A stretch of 7,901 bases of DNA from Pseudaeromonas sp041911695 (GTDB lineage Bacteria; Pseudomonadota; Gammaproteobacteria; Enterobacterales; Aeromonadaceae). Within the stretch, counting starts at the first letter, position 1; every line of letters starts with the position of its first letter. The DNA lies in contig JAYROM010000165.1 of assembly GCA_041911695.1 (NCBI GenBank), positions 1-7,901 of the forward strand. The letters are read 5' to 3'. Of this stretch, positions 1 through 6,254 are shown one piece after another. A model generated the notes under the pieces. That model was given only the letters and a program-made list of their open reading frames with translations. It searched no databases and was not told where the DNA came from. A program made the translations under genes and the position numbers.

Positions 1-102
1 ATCGAGCTGTTTTACAACAGCAAACGCAAGCATGGTTCCAATGATCTGTTGAGTCCAGTAGAGTTTGAATCCCGCTATCGAGAACGGCTGGGAAGTGTCT
101 AG
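1..102 (+). CDS. IS3-family transposase OrfB, C-terminal fragment
   Basis: Thirty-three codons are visible before the TAG stop at 100-102; the start is beyond the window. The peptide contains IELFYNSKRKHGSN followed by LSPVEFE and ends in LGSV. The pattern FYN-x-x-R-x-H with LSPxxFE shortly after is the hallmark of the tail of the DDE (rve) integrase domain in IS3-family OrfB proteins, just downstream of the last catalytic Glu. The protein would cut and join the ends of its element during copy-out/paste-in transposition. No catalytic residue is visible in this fragment, so activity cannot be judged. Confidence 0.82.
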   Translation: MELFYNSKRKHGSNDLLSPVEFESRYRERLGSV

Positions 103-120
103 ATCATTGGTGGCGATTCA
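91..120. repeat. Putative right terminal inverted repeat of the IS
   Basis: The stretch GGAAGTGTCTAG (91-102) through GGCGATTCA (112-120) overlaps the transposase stop codon and ends exactly where CheZ homology begins. The matching left repeat should start TGAATCGCCA. Its inner boundary is a guess, since the other end is not in the window. Confidence 0.6.
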
Positions 121-441
121 CACCAACTGGATGCCTTCATCAAACAGGCTGATTTGGACGCCAATCGGTTACGCGATTTTTTAACGGAAATTCTGATGGC
201 GCAGGATTTCCAGGACTTGACCGGGCAAATGATCCGTAAGGTGATTGCGCTGGTGCATGAAGTCGAAAGCAAACTGGTCGACATGCTGACCCTGTTTGGC
301 GAGCCTGAGGCTGTGGCGGTCTCGACGCCCCGCGACCGCGGGATTGAGGCGGAAGGTCCCATCGTCAACAAGGCATCCCGTACGGATGTGGTGCATAACC
401 AGGATGACGTGGATGATCTGTTGTCGAGTTTAGGATTCTGA
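121..441 (+). pseudogene. cheZ: cheZ, 3' half, disrupted by IS insertion
   Basis: CheZ is the cytoplasmic phosphatase of phospho-CheY. Only about the C-terminal half is present (106 codons from the IS junction to TGA 439-441); by comparison with E. coli CheZ (214 aa) it begins near residue 110. The core TEILMAQDFQDLTGQ is intact, including the Asp and Gln of DLTGQ that correspond to catalytic D143 and Q147 of E. coli. The C-terminus QDDVDDLLSSLGF is the CheY-binding helix. The missing part carries the N-terminal helix and most of the first long helix of the four-helix bundle, so the fragment is unlikely to dimerise or work. The DNA before base 121 encodes transposase, not CheZ. TTG at 154 or ATG at 199 could in principle restart translation, but neither has a convincing ribosome binding site. 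It ends 11 bases before cheA. Confidence 0.85.
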
Positions 442-446
442 GGGAG
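441..446 (+). promoter_or_regulatory. Ribosome binding site of cheA
   Basis: AGGGAG lies 6 bases before the cheA ATG and overlaps the last base of the cheZ stop codon. cheA translation would thus normally be tied to passage of ribosomes through cheZ. With cheZ broken upstream, only independent initiation here, or ribosomes restarting inside the remnant, would serve cheA. Confidence 0.6.
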
Positions 447-452
447 TTTAGA

Positions 453-2528
453 ATGGGCTACGAAGTTGATGAGGATATCCTGCAGGATTTTCTGGTCGAA
501 GCGTCAGAAATCCTGGAGCAGCTCTCTGAACAGCTGGTAGAGCTGGAAAAGCGGCCTAATGATCGTGATCTCCTGAACGCCATTTTCCGCGGTTTTCATA
601 CAGTCAAAGGCGGTGCCGGTTTTCTGTCACTGGCCGAACTGGTCGATGCCTGCCATGGTGCTGAGAACGTTTTTGATACGTTGCGCAATGGGGGCCGACA
701 AGTCGACTCCGAGTTGATGGATGTGATCCTGCAAGCACTGGATACCATCAACGAAATGTTTGCCCACGTACAAAACCGCGAAGGGCTATCGCCGGCAGCC
801 CCGGCGCTGCTGGAGGCCTTGCATGAACTAAGCAAGCCTGCCTCGGCGACCCCCAAGGTGGTTACACCTGCGCCGGCCCCAACGCCGGCTCCTGCACCGA
901 AGCCCGTTGCGGCCCCTGTCTCCACGCCGGCTGCAACTGAAGGTTCGGTTGACGAAATGACGCAGGATGAGTTTGACCGTCTGCTGGATGAGTTGCATGG
1001 AAGTGGTAAATCACCCGCCAAGTCGAGCGCCACACCGCTGGCTGGGGATGGGGATATTACCGATGATGAATTTGAAGCACTGCTCGATCAACTGCACGGG
1101 CAGGGCAAGCCGATAGGGCAAGCTGTAGCGCCGGTCGGTCAACACATCCTGTCTGCCCAGTCTGAAGCGGATGCCTTGATCAACGACGATGAGTTTGAAG
1201 CCCTGCTGGATCAGTTGCATGGTAAAGGCAAGGCACCATTGGGCCCGGCCAGTGACGCGTCAGGCGGTGAGCCGGCCAGTGAGCCGGTGGTTGTTGCCAA
1301 GCCTGTCTCTGCATCGTCAGCCCCCGCCGCCTCATCCCCGGCACAGCAAGTTCAGAGCGATACCACGGTGCGTGTGGATACGCGTACCCTGGACGTGATC
1401 ATGAACATGGTCGGTGAACTGGTACTGGTGCGTAACCGTCTGGTCAGCCTGGGCATTGCCAGCAATGACGAGGATATGTCCAAAGCGGTCGCCAATCTGG
1501 ATGTGGTGACCGCCGATCTGCAAGGTGCGGTGATGAAAACCCGCATGCAGCCGATCAAAAAGGTGTTTGGCCGCTTCCCTCGCGTGGTCCGAGACTTGGC
1601 CCGTAGCCTGAAGAAAGAGATCAACCTGGTCATGGAGGGGGAAGAGACTGACCTCGACAAGAACCTGGTGGATGCCTTGGCCGATCCGATGGTGCATCTG
1701 GTGCGTAACTCCTGTGACCACGGGATCGAACTGCCTGATGCGCGTATCAAGGCCGGCAAGAGCCGGGAAGGGACCATCCGTCTGAGTGCATCGCAGGAAG
1801 GCGATCATATCCTGCTGCAGATTGAAGACGATGGTGCCGGGATGGACCCGGAAAAGTTGAAGTCCATCGCCATCAAGCGTGGTGTGCTGGATGCCGAAGT
1901 GGCTGCGCGGATGAGCGACACGGAAGCCTACAATCTGATTTTTGCCCCTGGCTTCTCTACCAAGCAGGAGATCTCGGATATTTCTGGCCGTGGCGTCGGC
2001 ATGGACGTGGTCAAGACCAGCATTGCCCAACTCAACGGCTCTATCCATATCCACTCTGAATTAGGGGTTGGGACGCGGCTGGAGATCAAGGTTCCGTTGA
2101 CCCTGGCTATCCTGCCAACCTTGATGGTGGAAGTAGGCGAGCAGACCTTTGCGTTGCCGTTGACCAGTGTCAATGAGATCTTCCACCTCGATCTGACACG
2201 TTCAAAGATGGTCGACGGTCAGTTGACGATCATTGTGCGTGACAAGGCTATCCCTTTGTTCTACCTCCAGGACTGGTTAATTCGCGGCGCACGCCGTGGT
2301 GCGACCCGTCGCGAGCAAGGCCATGTGGTCATTGTGCAGATTGGTACACAGCAAGTGGGATTTGTGGTGGATAACCTGATTGGCCAGGAAGAGGTGGTTA
2401 TCAAGCCGCTGGATCGTCTGCTACACGGGACGCCGGGTATGGCGGGTGCCACCATTACCAGCGATGGCGGGATTGCACTGATTCTGGATGTGCCGAACTT
2501 GCTGAAGGCTTACGCGCGTCGTCGCTAA
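453..2528 (+). CDS. cheA: Chemotaxis histidine kinase CheA
   Basis: CheA autophosphorylates under receptor/CheW control and passes phosphate to CheY and CheB at the cytoplasmic face of chemoreceptor arrays. Domains in the 691 residues: P1/HPt about 1-105, with the phospho-acceptor His49 in FRGFHTVKGGAGF and a partner Glu near 71. A long linker (about 127-300) is rich in Ala/Pro and holds three helix repeats; no folded P2 is recognised. P3 dimerisation helices lie about 303-370. P4 kinase is about 371-548, with N box HLVRNSCDHG (415-424), G1 DDGAGMD (459-465), F box FAPGFSTK (497-504) and G2 GRGVGMD (512-518). The P5 CheW-like domain is about 550-691. All kinase motifs are intact. The MGYEVDEDILQDFLVEA start matches the family and has a good Shine-Dalgarno. 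It is the full-length polar-flagellum (F6-type) CheA. In Vibrio, a region between P1 and P3 (LID) is reported to contact ParP; the repeats here lie in that part of the protein. Confidence 0.97.
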   Translation: MGYEVDEDILQDFLVEASEILEQLSEQLVELEKRPNDRDLLNAIFRGFHTVKGGAGFLSLAELVDACHGAENVFDTLRNGGRQVDSELMDVILQALDTINEMFAHVQNREGLSPAAPALLEALHELSKPASATPKVVTPAPAPTPAPAPKPVAAPVSTPAATEGSVDEMTQDEFDRLLDELHGSGKSPAKSSATPLAGDGDITDDEFEALLDQLHGQGKPIGQAVAPVGQHILSAQSEADALINDDEFEALLDQLHGKGKAPLGPASDASGGEPASEPVVVAKPVSASSAPAASSPAQQVQSDTTVRVDTRTLDVIMNMVGELVLVRNRLVSLGIASNDEDMSKAVANLDVVTADLQGAVMKTRMQPIKKVFGRFPRVVRDLARSLKKEINLVMEGEETDLDKNLVDALADPMVHLVRNSCDHGIELPDARIKAGKSREGTIRLSASQEGDHILLQIEDDGAGMDPEKLKSIAIKRGVLDAEVAARMSDTEAYNLIFAPGFSTKQEISDISGRGVGMDVVKTSIAQLNGSIHIHSELGVGTRLEIKVPLTLAILPTLMVEVGEQTFALPLTSVNEIFHLDLTRSKMVDGQLTIIVRDKAIPLFYLQDWLIRGARRGATRREQGHVVIVQIGTQQVGFVVDNLIGQEEVVIKPLDRLLHGTPGMAGATITSDGGIALILDVPNLLKAYARRR
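951..1232 (+). repeat. Three DEFxxLLDxLHGxGK repeats in the CheA linker
   Basis: Three protein-level repeats sit in the linker between P1 and P3: residues 167-186 (MTQDEFDRLLDELHGSGK core), 200-219 (ITDDEFEALLDQLHGQGK core) and 241-260 (INDDEFEALLDQLHGKGK core), at nucleotides 951-1010, 1050-1109 and 1173-1232. Their spacing is 33 and 41 residues, separated by Ala/Pro/Gly-rich stretches. Copies two and three share DDEFEALLDQLHG exactly, yet 8 of those 13 codons differ by synonymous changes, so the protein sequence has been kept by selection after an old duplication. Each copy should form a short amphipathic acidic helix. The function is inferred only: docking of CheY/CheB in place of P2, or of ParP/ParC. 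Confidence 0.85.
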
Positions 2529-2547
2529 CAACAAAAATGGGTAAAAG

Positions 2548-3711
2548 ATGGCTGTAAAGGTATTAGTAGTAGACGATTCGAGCTTTTTCCGGCGTCGGGT
2601 ATCTGAAATTATCAATCAGGACCCGACCATGGAGGTCATTGATACCGCACAGAACGGCCGCGAGGCCATCGATAAGGCCCTGCGTTTGCAGCCAGATGTG
2701 ATCACCATGGACGTGGAAATGCCGGTATTGGACGGCATTTCTGCGGTGCGTGAGATCATGGCCAAATGCCCAACGCCGATTCTGATGTTCTCATCGCTGA
2801 CCCAGGATGGCGCCAAGGCGACCCTGGATGCGCTGGACGCCGGGGCGTTGGACTTTCTGCCCAAGAAGTTTGAGGACATTGCCCGCGACAAGGAAGAGGC
2901 CATCAAGTTGCTACAGCAGCGCGTGAAGGCCATTGCCCGTCGTCGGGTATTTATGTCGCGTCCGGCCACCCCGACTGCGCCTGCGCCGTCGACGTTGTCT
3001 GCTAGCCCGGCACCGCGTTCTGTGCTGGGAACTCGCCCCTCGATCTCTGAACGATTAGCCAGCGACCGGCTGGCAACGAGTTCAGCAGCACCCGCTCCAG
3101 CCAGCGCGGCACCTGCGCATTTTCGTAAATCGGGCAAGTCATACCAACTGCTGGCAATCGGTACCTCGACCGGTGGCCCGGTCGCCTTGCAGACGGTTCT
3201 GACTGGCCTGCCGGCGGATTTCCCGTACCCGATTCTGCTGATCCAGCATATGCCGGCTACCTTTACGGCGGCGTTTGCTGCGCGGCTGAACGGCTTGTGT
3301 CGTATCGGCGTCAAAGAGGCGGAAGATGGGGATTTGCTCAAGCCAGGCCAAGCCTATCTGGCCCCGGGCGGTAAGCAGATGATGGTCGATGGCCGAGGTA
3401 ACAGTGCGCGTCTGCGCATTATTGAAGGGAATGACAAGGTAAACTATAAGCCCTGTGTGGATATCACCTTTGCTTCGTTGGCCAAGAGTCATGCCGATAA
3501 GGTGTTGGCGATCGTGCTGACCGGTATGGGCGCCGATGGACGCGATGGGGCGCGCTTGCTCAAAGAGCAGGGCTCGACCATCTGGGCACAGGATGAAGCG
3601 AGTTGCGTGGTCTATGGCATGCCGCAGGCAGTGGCCAAAGCCGGTATTGCGAGTGAATCGCTGCCGCTGGATCGGGTGACACAACGCATTCTGGTAGAGA
3701 TAGGACGCTAA
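2548..3711 (+). CDS. cheB: Chemotaxis response regulator / protein-glutamate methylesterase CheB
   Basis: CheB removes methyl groups from (and deamidates) chemoreceptor glutamates/glutamines when phosphorylated by CheA, giving adaptation. It has 387 residues. The receiver domain is about 1-130, with acidic pocket D9-D10, phospho-acceptor D55 in ITMDVEMPVLDG, a Ser/Thr near FSSLTQ (81-86) and Lys in FLPKKF (103-108). An Ala/Pro/Ser-rich linker spans about 133-195, longer than in E. coli. The C-terminal esterase domain is about 198-387, with the catalytic triad at S207 (IGTSTGGP), H234 (IQHMPATFT) and D330 (GMGADGRDG). The start MAVKVLVVDDSSFFRRRVSEI matches Vibrio/Pseudomonas CheB. The 19-base gap from cheA contains only a weak Shine-Dalgarno (GGGTAA), so expression may lean on transcription and translation from cheA. 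Confidence 0.97.
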   Translation: MAVKVLVVDDSSFFRRRVSEIINQDPTMEVIDTAQNGREAIDKALRLQPDVITMDVEMPVLDGISAVREIMAKCPTPILMFSSLTQDGAKATLDALDAGALDFLPKKFEDIARDKEEAIKLLQQRVKAIARRRVFMSRPATPTAPAPSTLSASPAPRSVLGTRPSISERLASDRLATSSAAPAPASAAPAHFRKSGKSYQLLAIGTSTGGPVALQTVLTGLPADFPYPILLIQHMPATFTAAFAARLNGLCRIGVKEAEDGDLLKPGQAYLAPGGKQMMVDGRGNSARLRIIEGNDKVNYKPCVDITFASLAKSHADKVLAIVLTGMGADGRDGARLLKEQGSTIWAQDEASCVVYGMPQAVAKAGIASESLPLDRVTQRILVEIGR

Positions 3712-3713
3712 CC

Positions 3714-4451
3714 ATGAACTTGCTTGGGATTTTCGTCGCGATTGGCTTCATCATCGGTGCCAACCTGCTGGAAGGCGGGCATCCCAGTGCCATGCTGAAT
3801 ATGCCGGCCTTCCTGATTGTTATCGGGGGCGCAATCGGTGCGATTCTGGTGCAGTTCCCGCTGGGCGTGGTCATGGGGTCTCTCAAGCAGTTCAAATGGA
3901 TCATCGCTGCACCGCGTCTCGACCTGCGTGCGCAGGCTGAGTTGCTGGAGGGCATGTCAACCACCGCTCGTCAGCAGGGGCTGTTGGCGCTCGAAAACCA
4001 AGTGGCACAGATTGAGGACAAATTTACCCGCGATGGTCTGCAGATGATCGTCGATGGGGTAGACAAAGAGCAGCTACATCAGCTGCTGGAAAACTCAATT
4101 GAGGTGGAACAGCACGAACTGGAGCAGTCGGTTAAGGTGTTTGAAGCCCTGGGGGGTTATACCCCGACCATGGGGATCCTGGGGGCGGTGTTAGGTCTGA
4201 TCCACGCCATGGGGCTGCTGGACCAGCCGGAAAAACTGGGGCCGGCAATTGCGGTGGCGTTCGTTGCCACCATCTATGGGGTCGGCTCCTGTAACATTAT
4301 CTTCCTGCCGGTGGCTAACCGTTATAAAGGGATTAACCACGATATTGCTCACTTCAAGCTGATGGTCCTCGAAGGGCTGCTGTCGATCGCCAGTGGCGAA
4401 AACACCATGCAGCTCAAGCGTCGCCTGCAAGTCTATATTGGTGAGGAGTAG
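3714..4451 (+). CDS. motC: Flagellar motor stator protein MotC (MotA/PomA family)
   Basis: This is the inner-membrane stator subunit that, with MotD, conducts ions and turns the flagellar rotor. In 245 residues it shows the four expected membrane segments (about 2-18, 32-50, 152-170 and 178-200) and a cytoplasmic loop of about 100 residues. That loop contains TTARQQGLLALE (82-94), whose Arg86 and Glu94 match the charged residues of MotA that touch FliG. The prolines of GGYTPTMG (P151) and FLPVANRYK (P199) match the two essential MotA prolines. The LEGGH motif after helix 1 and the position right after cheB fit MotC rather than the main MotA/PomA. It starts 2 bases after cheB with AGGA 8 bases upstream. 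Whether H+ or Na+ is used cannot be told from this alone. Confidence 0.93.
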   Translation: MNLLGIFVAIGFIIGANLLEGGHPSAMLNMPAFLIVIGGAIGAILVQFPLGVVMGSLKQFKWIIAAPRLDLRAQAELLEGMSTTARQQGLLALENQVAQIEDKFTRDGLQMIVDGVDKEQLHQLLENSIEVEQHELEQSVKVFEALGGYTPTMGILGAVLGLIHAMGLLDQPEKLGPAIAVAFVATIYGVGSCNIIFLPVANRYKGINHDIAHFKLMVLEGLLSIASGENTMQLKRRLQVYIGEE

Positions 4452-4453
4452 TC

Positions 4454-5470
4454 ATGGGCAAGAAGAAGGTCGAACCGCCAGAAAACCATGAACGATGGCT
4501 GGTGTCGTATGCCGACTTCATGACCTTGCTGTTCGCCCTGTTCGTGGTGCTGTATGGATTCGCCATGTCTAAACAGACTGAGGTCAAAGCCCTGGTGCAG
4601 GGGTTGATCCAAAGTTTCACCGAGATGGGTTTTGTCACGGCGCGTCCTGGGTCTGTGGTGTTGACCGGGAACTATGGCGTGTCGCAATCGTCAGACAAGT
4701 CCAACACCAATGCCGCCTCACCGAATCAGCAACTGGTGATTGTGCAGGCGCCGACTCAAGGCGGCGGTGGCATGCTGGATACTGGACAACCACCTACCCA
4801 ACAACCAGTTCCCAGTGAGACCAATGATCTGCAACTCAAAGATCAACTGCCGATCGATCGCAGCAATAGCAGCAGCTCGGGCGCGCCATTTGATTCCTTG
4901 AAAAAAGAGTTCAAAAAGTCACTGGAGGATTTGGTTTCAGCCGGACTGGTGGAGATCAAATCGGATGAGAATTGGCTGACCATCGAATTGAGTTCGGGCC
5001 TAATTTTCCCGAGCGGCAGTGCGACAGTACTGCTCAAGGCCAAACCGGTATTGACCCAGATTGCCAAGACGCTTGCGCCGTTACATAACTATGTTCGGGT
5101 GCGCGGCTATACCGATAACGAACATATTGGCAATGAGCTCTATGCTTCGAATTGGGAGTTATCGTCGTCGCGTTCGATATCGGTGCTCAAGGAGTTGATG
5201 GGCAATGGGATTCCGCCAGCACAACTGGCGATTGAGGCGTATGGCGAGTTCTCTCCCTTTGCATCCAATACGACTGCCAAGGGCCGAGCGCTTAACCGCA
5301 AGGTGGTGATTGCCGTCTCGCGCTTCTCATTTACACCCAAGCCCTTACCCGTGATCACTGACGACAAGCCGGGCGGTGCGGCGAGTGAACCGCAAAAAGC
5401 CGAGCCGATGGAAAACTACAACATCATCCAGTTGCCTGATGGCCGCTTCAAATTAACCAAGCAGGGATAA
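4454..5470 (+). CDS. motD: Flagellar motor stator protein MotD (MotB family, OmpA-like)
   Basis: Partner of MotC, it anchors the stator to peptidoglycan and carries the ion-binding Asp. In 338 residues it has a short cytoplasmic tail (1-17), one membrane helix (about 19-38) and the conserved motif SYADFMTLLFALF with the key Asp21. A plug/linker region of unusual length follows (about 45-145, rich in Gln, Pro, Ser, Asn and Gly). An OmpA-like peptidoglycan-binding domain spans about 172-290, with GYTDN (D221), NWELSSSRS and GRALNRKV. A polar C-terminal extension of about 45 residues ends in IIQLPDGRFKLTKQG. From memory Pseudomonas MotD is nearer 300 residues, so linker and tail are on the long side. 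It starts 2 bases after motC, with a strong GAGGAG site made by the last two motC codons, so the pair is probably translationally coupled. Confidence 0.93.
   Translation: MGKKKVEPPENHERWLVSYADFMTLLFALFVVLYGFAMSKQTEVKALVQGLIQSFTEMGFVTARPGSVVLTGNYGVSQSSDKSNTNAASPNQQLVIVQAPTQGGGGMLDTGQPPTQQPVPSETNDLQLKDQLPIDRSNSSSSGAPFDSLKKEFKKSLEDLVSAGLVEIKSDENWLTIELSSGLIFPSGSATVLLKAKPVLTQIAKTLAPLHNYVRVRGYTDNEHIGNELYASNWELSSSRSISVLKELMGNGIPPAQLAIEAYGEFSPFASNTTAKGRALNRKVVIAVSRFSFTPKPLPVITDDKPGGAASEPQKAEPMENYNIIQLPDGRFKLTKQG
5463..5467 (+). promoter_or_regulatory. Ribosome binding site that fixes the TTG start of parC
   Basis: AGGGA ends 7 bases before TTG at 5475-5477, and there is no in-frame ATG or GTG ahead of the Walker A lysines. 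The translated start (f)MIVWTIANQKGGVGKTT lines up with the N-termini of Vibrio ParC and Pseudomonas PA1462, so TTG is the likely start. Confidence 0.65.
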
Positions 5471-5474
5471 CATC

Positions 5475-6254
5475 TTGATTGTATGGACAATTGCCAACCA
5501 GAAAGGTGGCGTGGGTAAAACCACAACCGTGGTCTCCCTGGCCGGCTGGTTATCCACGCTCGGCAAGCGCGTGTTGCTGTTGGACACCGACCCACATGCC
5601 TCGCTGACCAGTTATCTGGATTATGATTCCGACCTGTTGGAAGGCACCCTGTTTGATCTGTTTGCCCAAGCGGCGCCAGATAAGGAGAGTGTTGCCCGGC
5701 TGATTCTGCCGACCCGATTTGAGCATATCAGCTTGATGCCGGCATCCATTGCACTGTCGACGCTGGACCGCACCCTGGGTGATCGTGAGGGGATGGGGCT
5801 GATTTTGCGCAAGGCTCTGCATCTGATTGCCGACCGTTTCGATGTGGTGCTGATCGACTGCCCGCCGGTGCTCGGGGTGATGATGGTCAATGCGCTGGCG
5901 GCAAGCAGCCATATTCTGGTCCCGGTACAGACTGAATTTCTGGCGCTCAAGGGGTTGGAGCGCATGATCAAGACCTTCGAGATCATGCAGCACTCCAGCC
6001 AGCAGCCATTCCGTTACACCATAGTACCGACCATGTTCGACAAGCGTACCAAGGCGTCGTTACAGAGCCTGGAGTCGGTGCGCGCCCTGTATGGCGAACG
6101 GGTGTGGGACGCCGTGATCCCGATTGATACCCGGTTCCGTGATGCCAGCCACCAACATGTGCCGCCGTCGCTGTATGCGCCGGACAGCCGGGGTAGCCAG
6201 GCCTATCTATCGTTATTGAATTATCTGATGGCTGAAGAGAGAGTGCCGCTATGA
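5475..6254 (+). CDS. parC: ParA/MinD-family ATPase ParC, polar localisation of chemotaxis arrays
   Basis: This is a ParA-like ATPase that, in Vibrio and relatives, marks the cell pole and recruits chemosensory arrays there so that both daughter cells inherit them. In 259 residues it has a deviant Walker A box KGGVGKTT (10-17, signature Lys10 and catalytic Lys15), Walker A' VLLLDTDPHAS (33-43) and Walker B VVLIDCPP (124-131). There is no N-terminal DNA-binding domain, as expected of the short orphan ParA type. No parB gene lies beside it, and the flanking genes are motD and parP, which identifies it as the chemotaxis version and not a plasmid or chromosome partition protein. The start is TTG, which may hold expression down. 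Its end overlaps the parP start by 4 bases (ATGA). Confidence 0.92.
   Translation: MIVWTIANQKGGVGKTTTVVSLAGWLSTLGKRVLLLDTDPHASLTSYLDYDSDLLEGTLFDLFAQAAPDKESVARLILPTRFEHISLMPASIALSTLDRTLGDREGMGLILRKALHLIADRFDVVLIDCPPVLGVMMVNALAASSHILVPVQTEFLALKGLERMIKTFEIMQHSSQQPFRYTIVPTMFDKRTKASLQSLESVRALYGERVWDAVIPIDTRFRDASHQHVPPSLYAPDSRGSQAYLSLLNYLMAEERVPL

Larger units (their letters stand above)
1..120 (+). mobile_element. Right end of an IS3-family insertion sequence (partial)
   Basis: The first 120 bases do not belong to the chemotaxis operon. Reading frame 1 encodes a typical IS3-family OrfB C-terminus that stops at 100-102. The DNA then runs a further 18 bases to a ..GGCGATTCA end, after which CheZ coding sequence starts at base 121. 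An element end in CA, with the transposase stop lying inside the terminal repeat, fits the IS3 family. The left end, orfA and most of orfB lie outside the window, so the target-site duplication (usually 3-5 bp in this family) cannot be checked. The bases just after the junction are CACCA. The exact element name is not assigned. Confidence 0.82.

Noticed and set aside
40..135. Outward promoter at the IS end driving cheA
   Set aside because: TTGAGT, TTGAAT and TTGGTG sequences occur near the IS end, but none has a fair -10 box 16-18 bases downstream. Outward transcription stays possible but is not seen.
154..441. A complete small gene starting at TTG 154
   Set aside because: The sequence is the C-terminal half of CheZ. 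CheZ homology continues upstream to base 121, where the IS end cuts it off, and TTG 154 has no good ribosome binding site. It is a remnant, not a complete gene.
855..945. Pro/Ala repeat tract in CheA (and similar tracts in CheB and ParP) as a recent DNA repeat
   Set aside because: The codons are mixed and irregular, without a repeating DNA unit. These are ordinary flexible linkers between domains.
1332..2054. 240-codon open frame on the minus strand inside cheA
   Set aside because: It lies opposite the fully conserved CheA P3-P4 coding region, has no recognisable family and is His/Gln-rich in the way antisense frames of GC-biased genes are. It is a shadow.
2616..3341. 241-codon open frame on the minus strand inside cheB
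   Set aside because: It is antisense to the intact CheB frame, is of biased composition (Ser/Ala/Arg-rich) and has no motif; a shadow.
5475..6254. ParA as part of a plasmid or genomic-island partition locus
   Set aside because: No parB or parS-like repeats are present, and the flanking genes are motD and parP in one operon. It is the chemotaxis ParC type.
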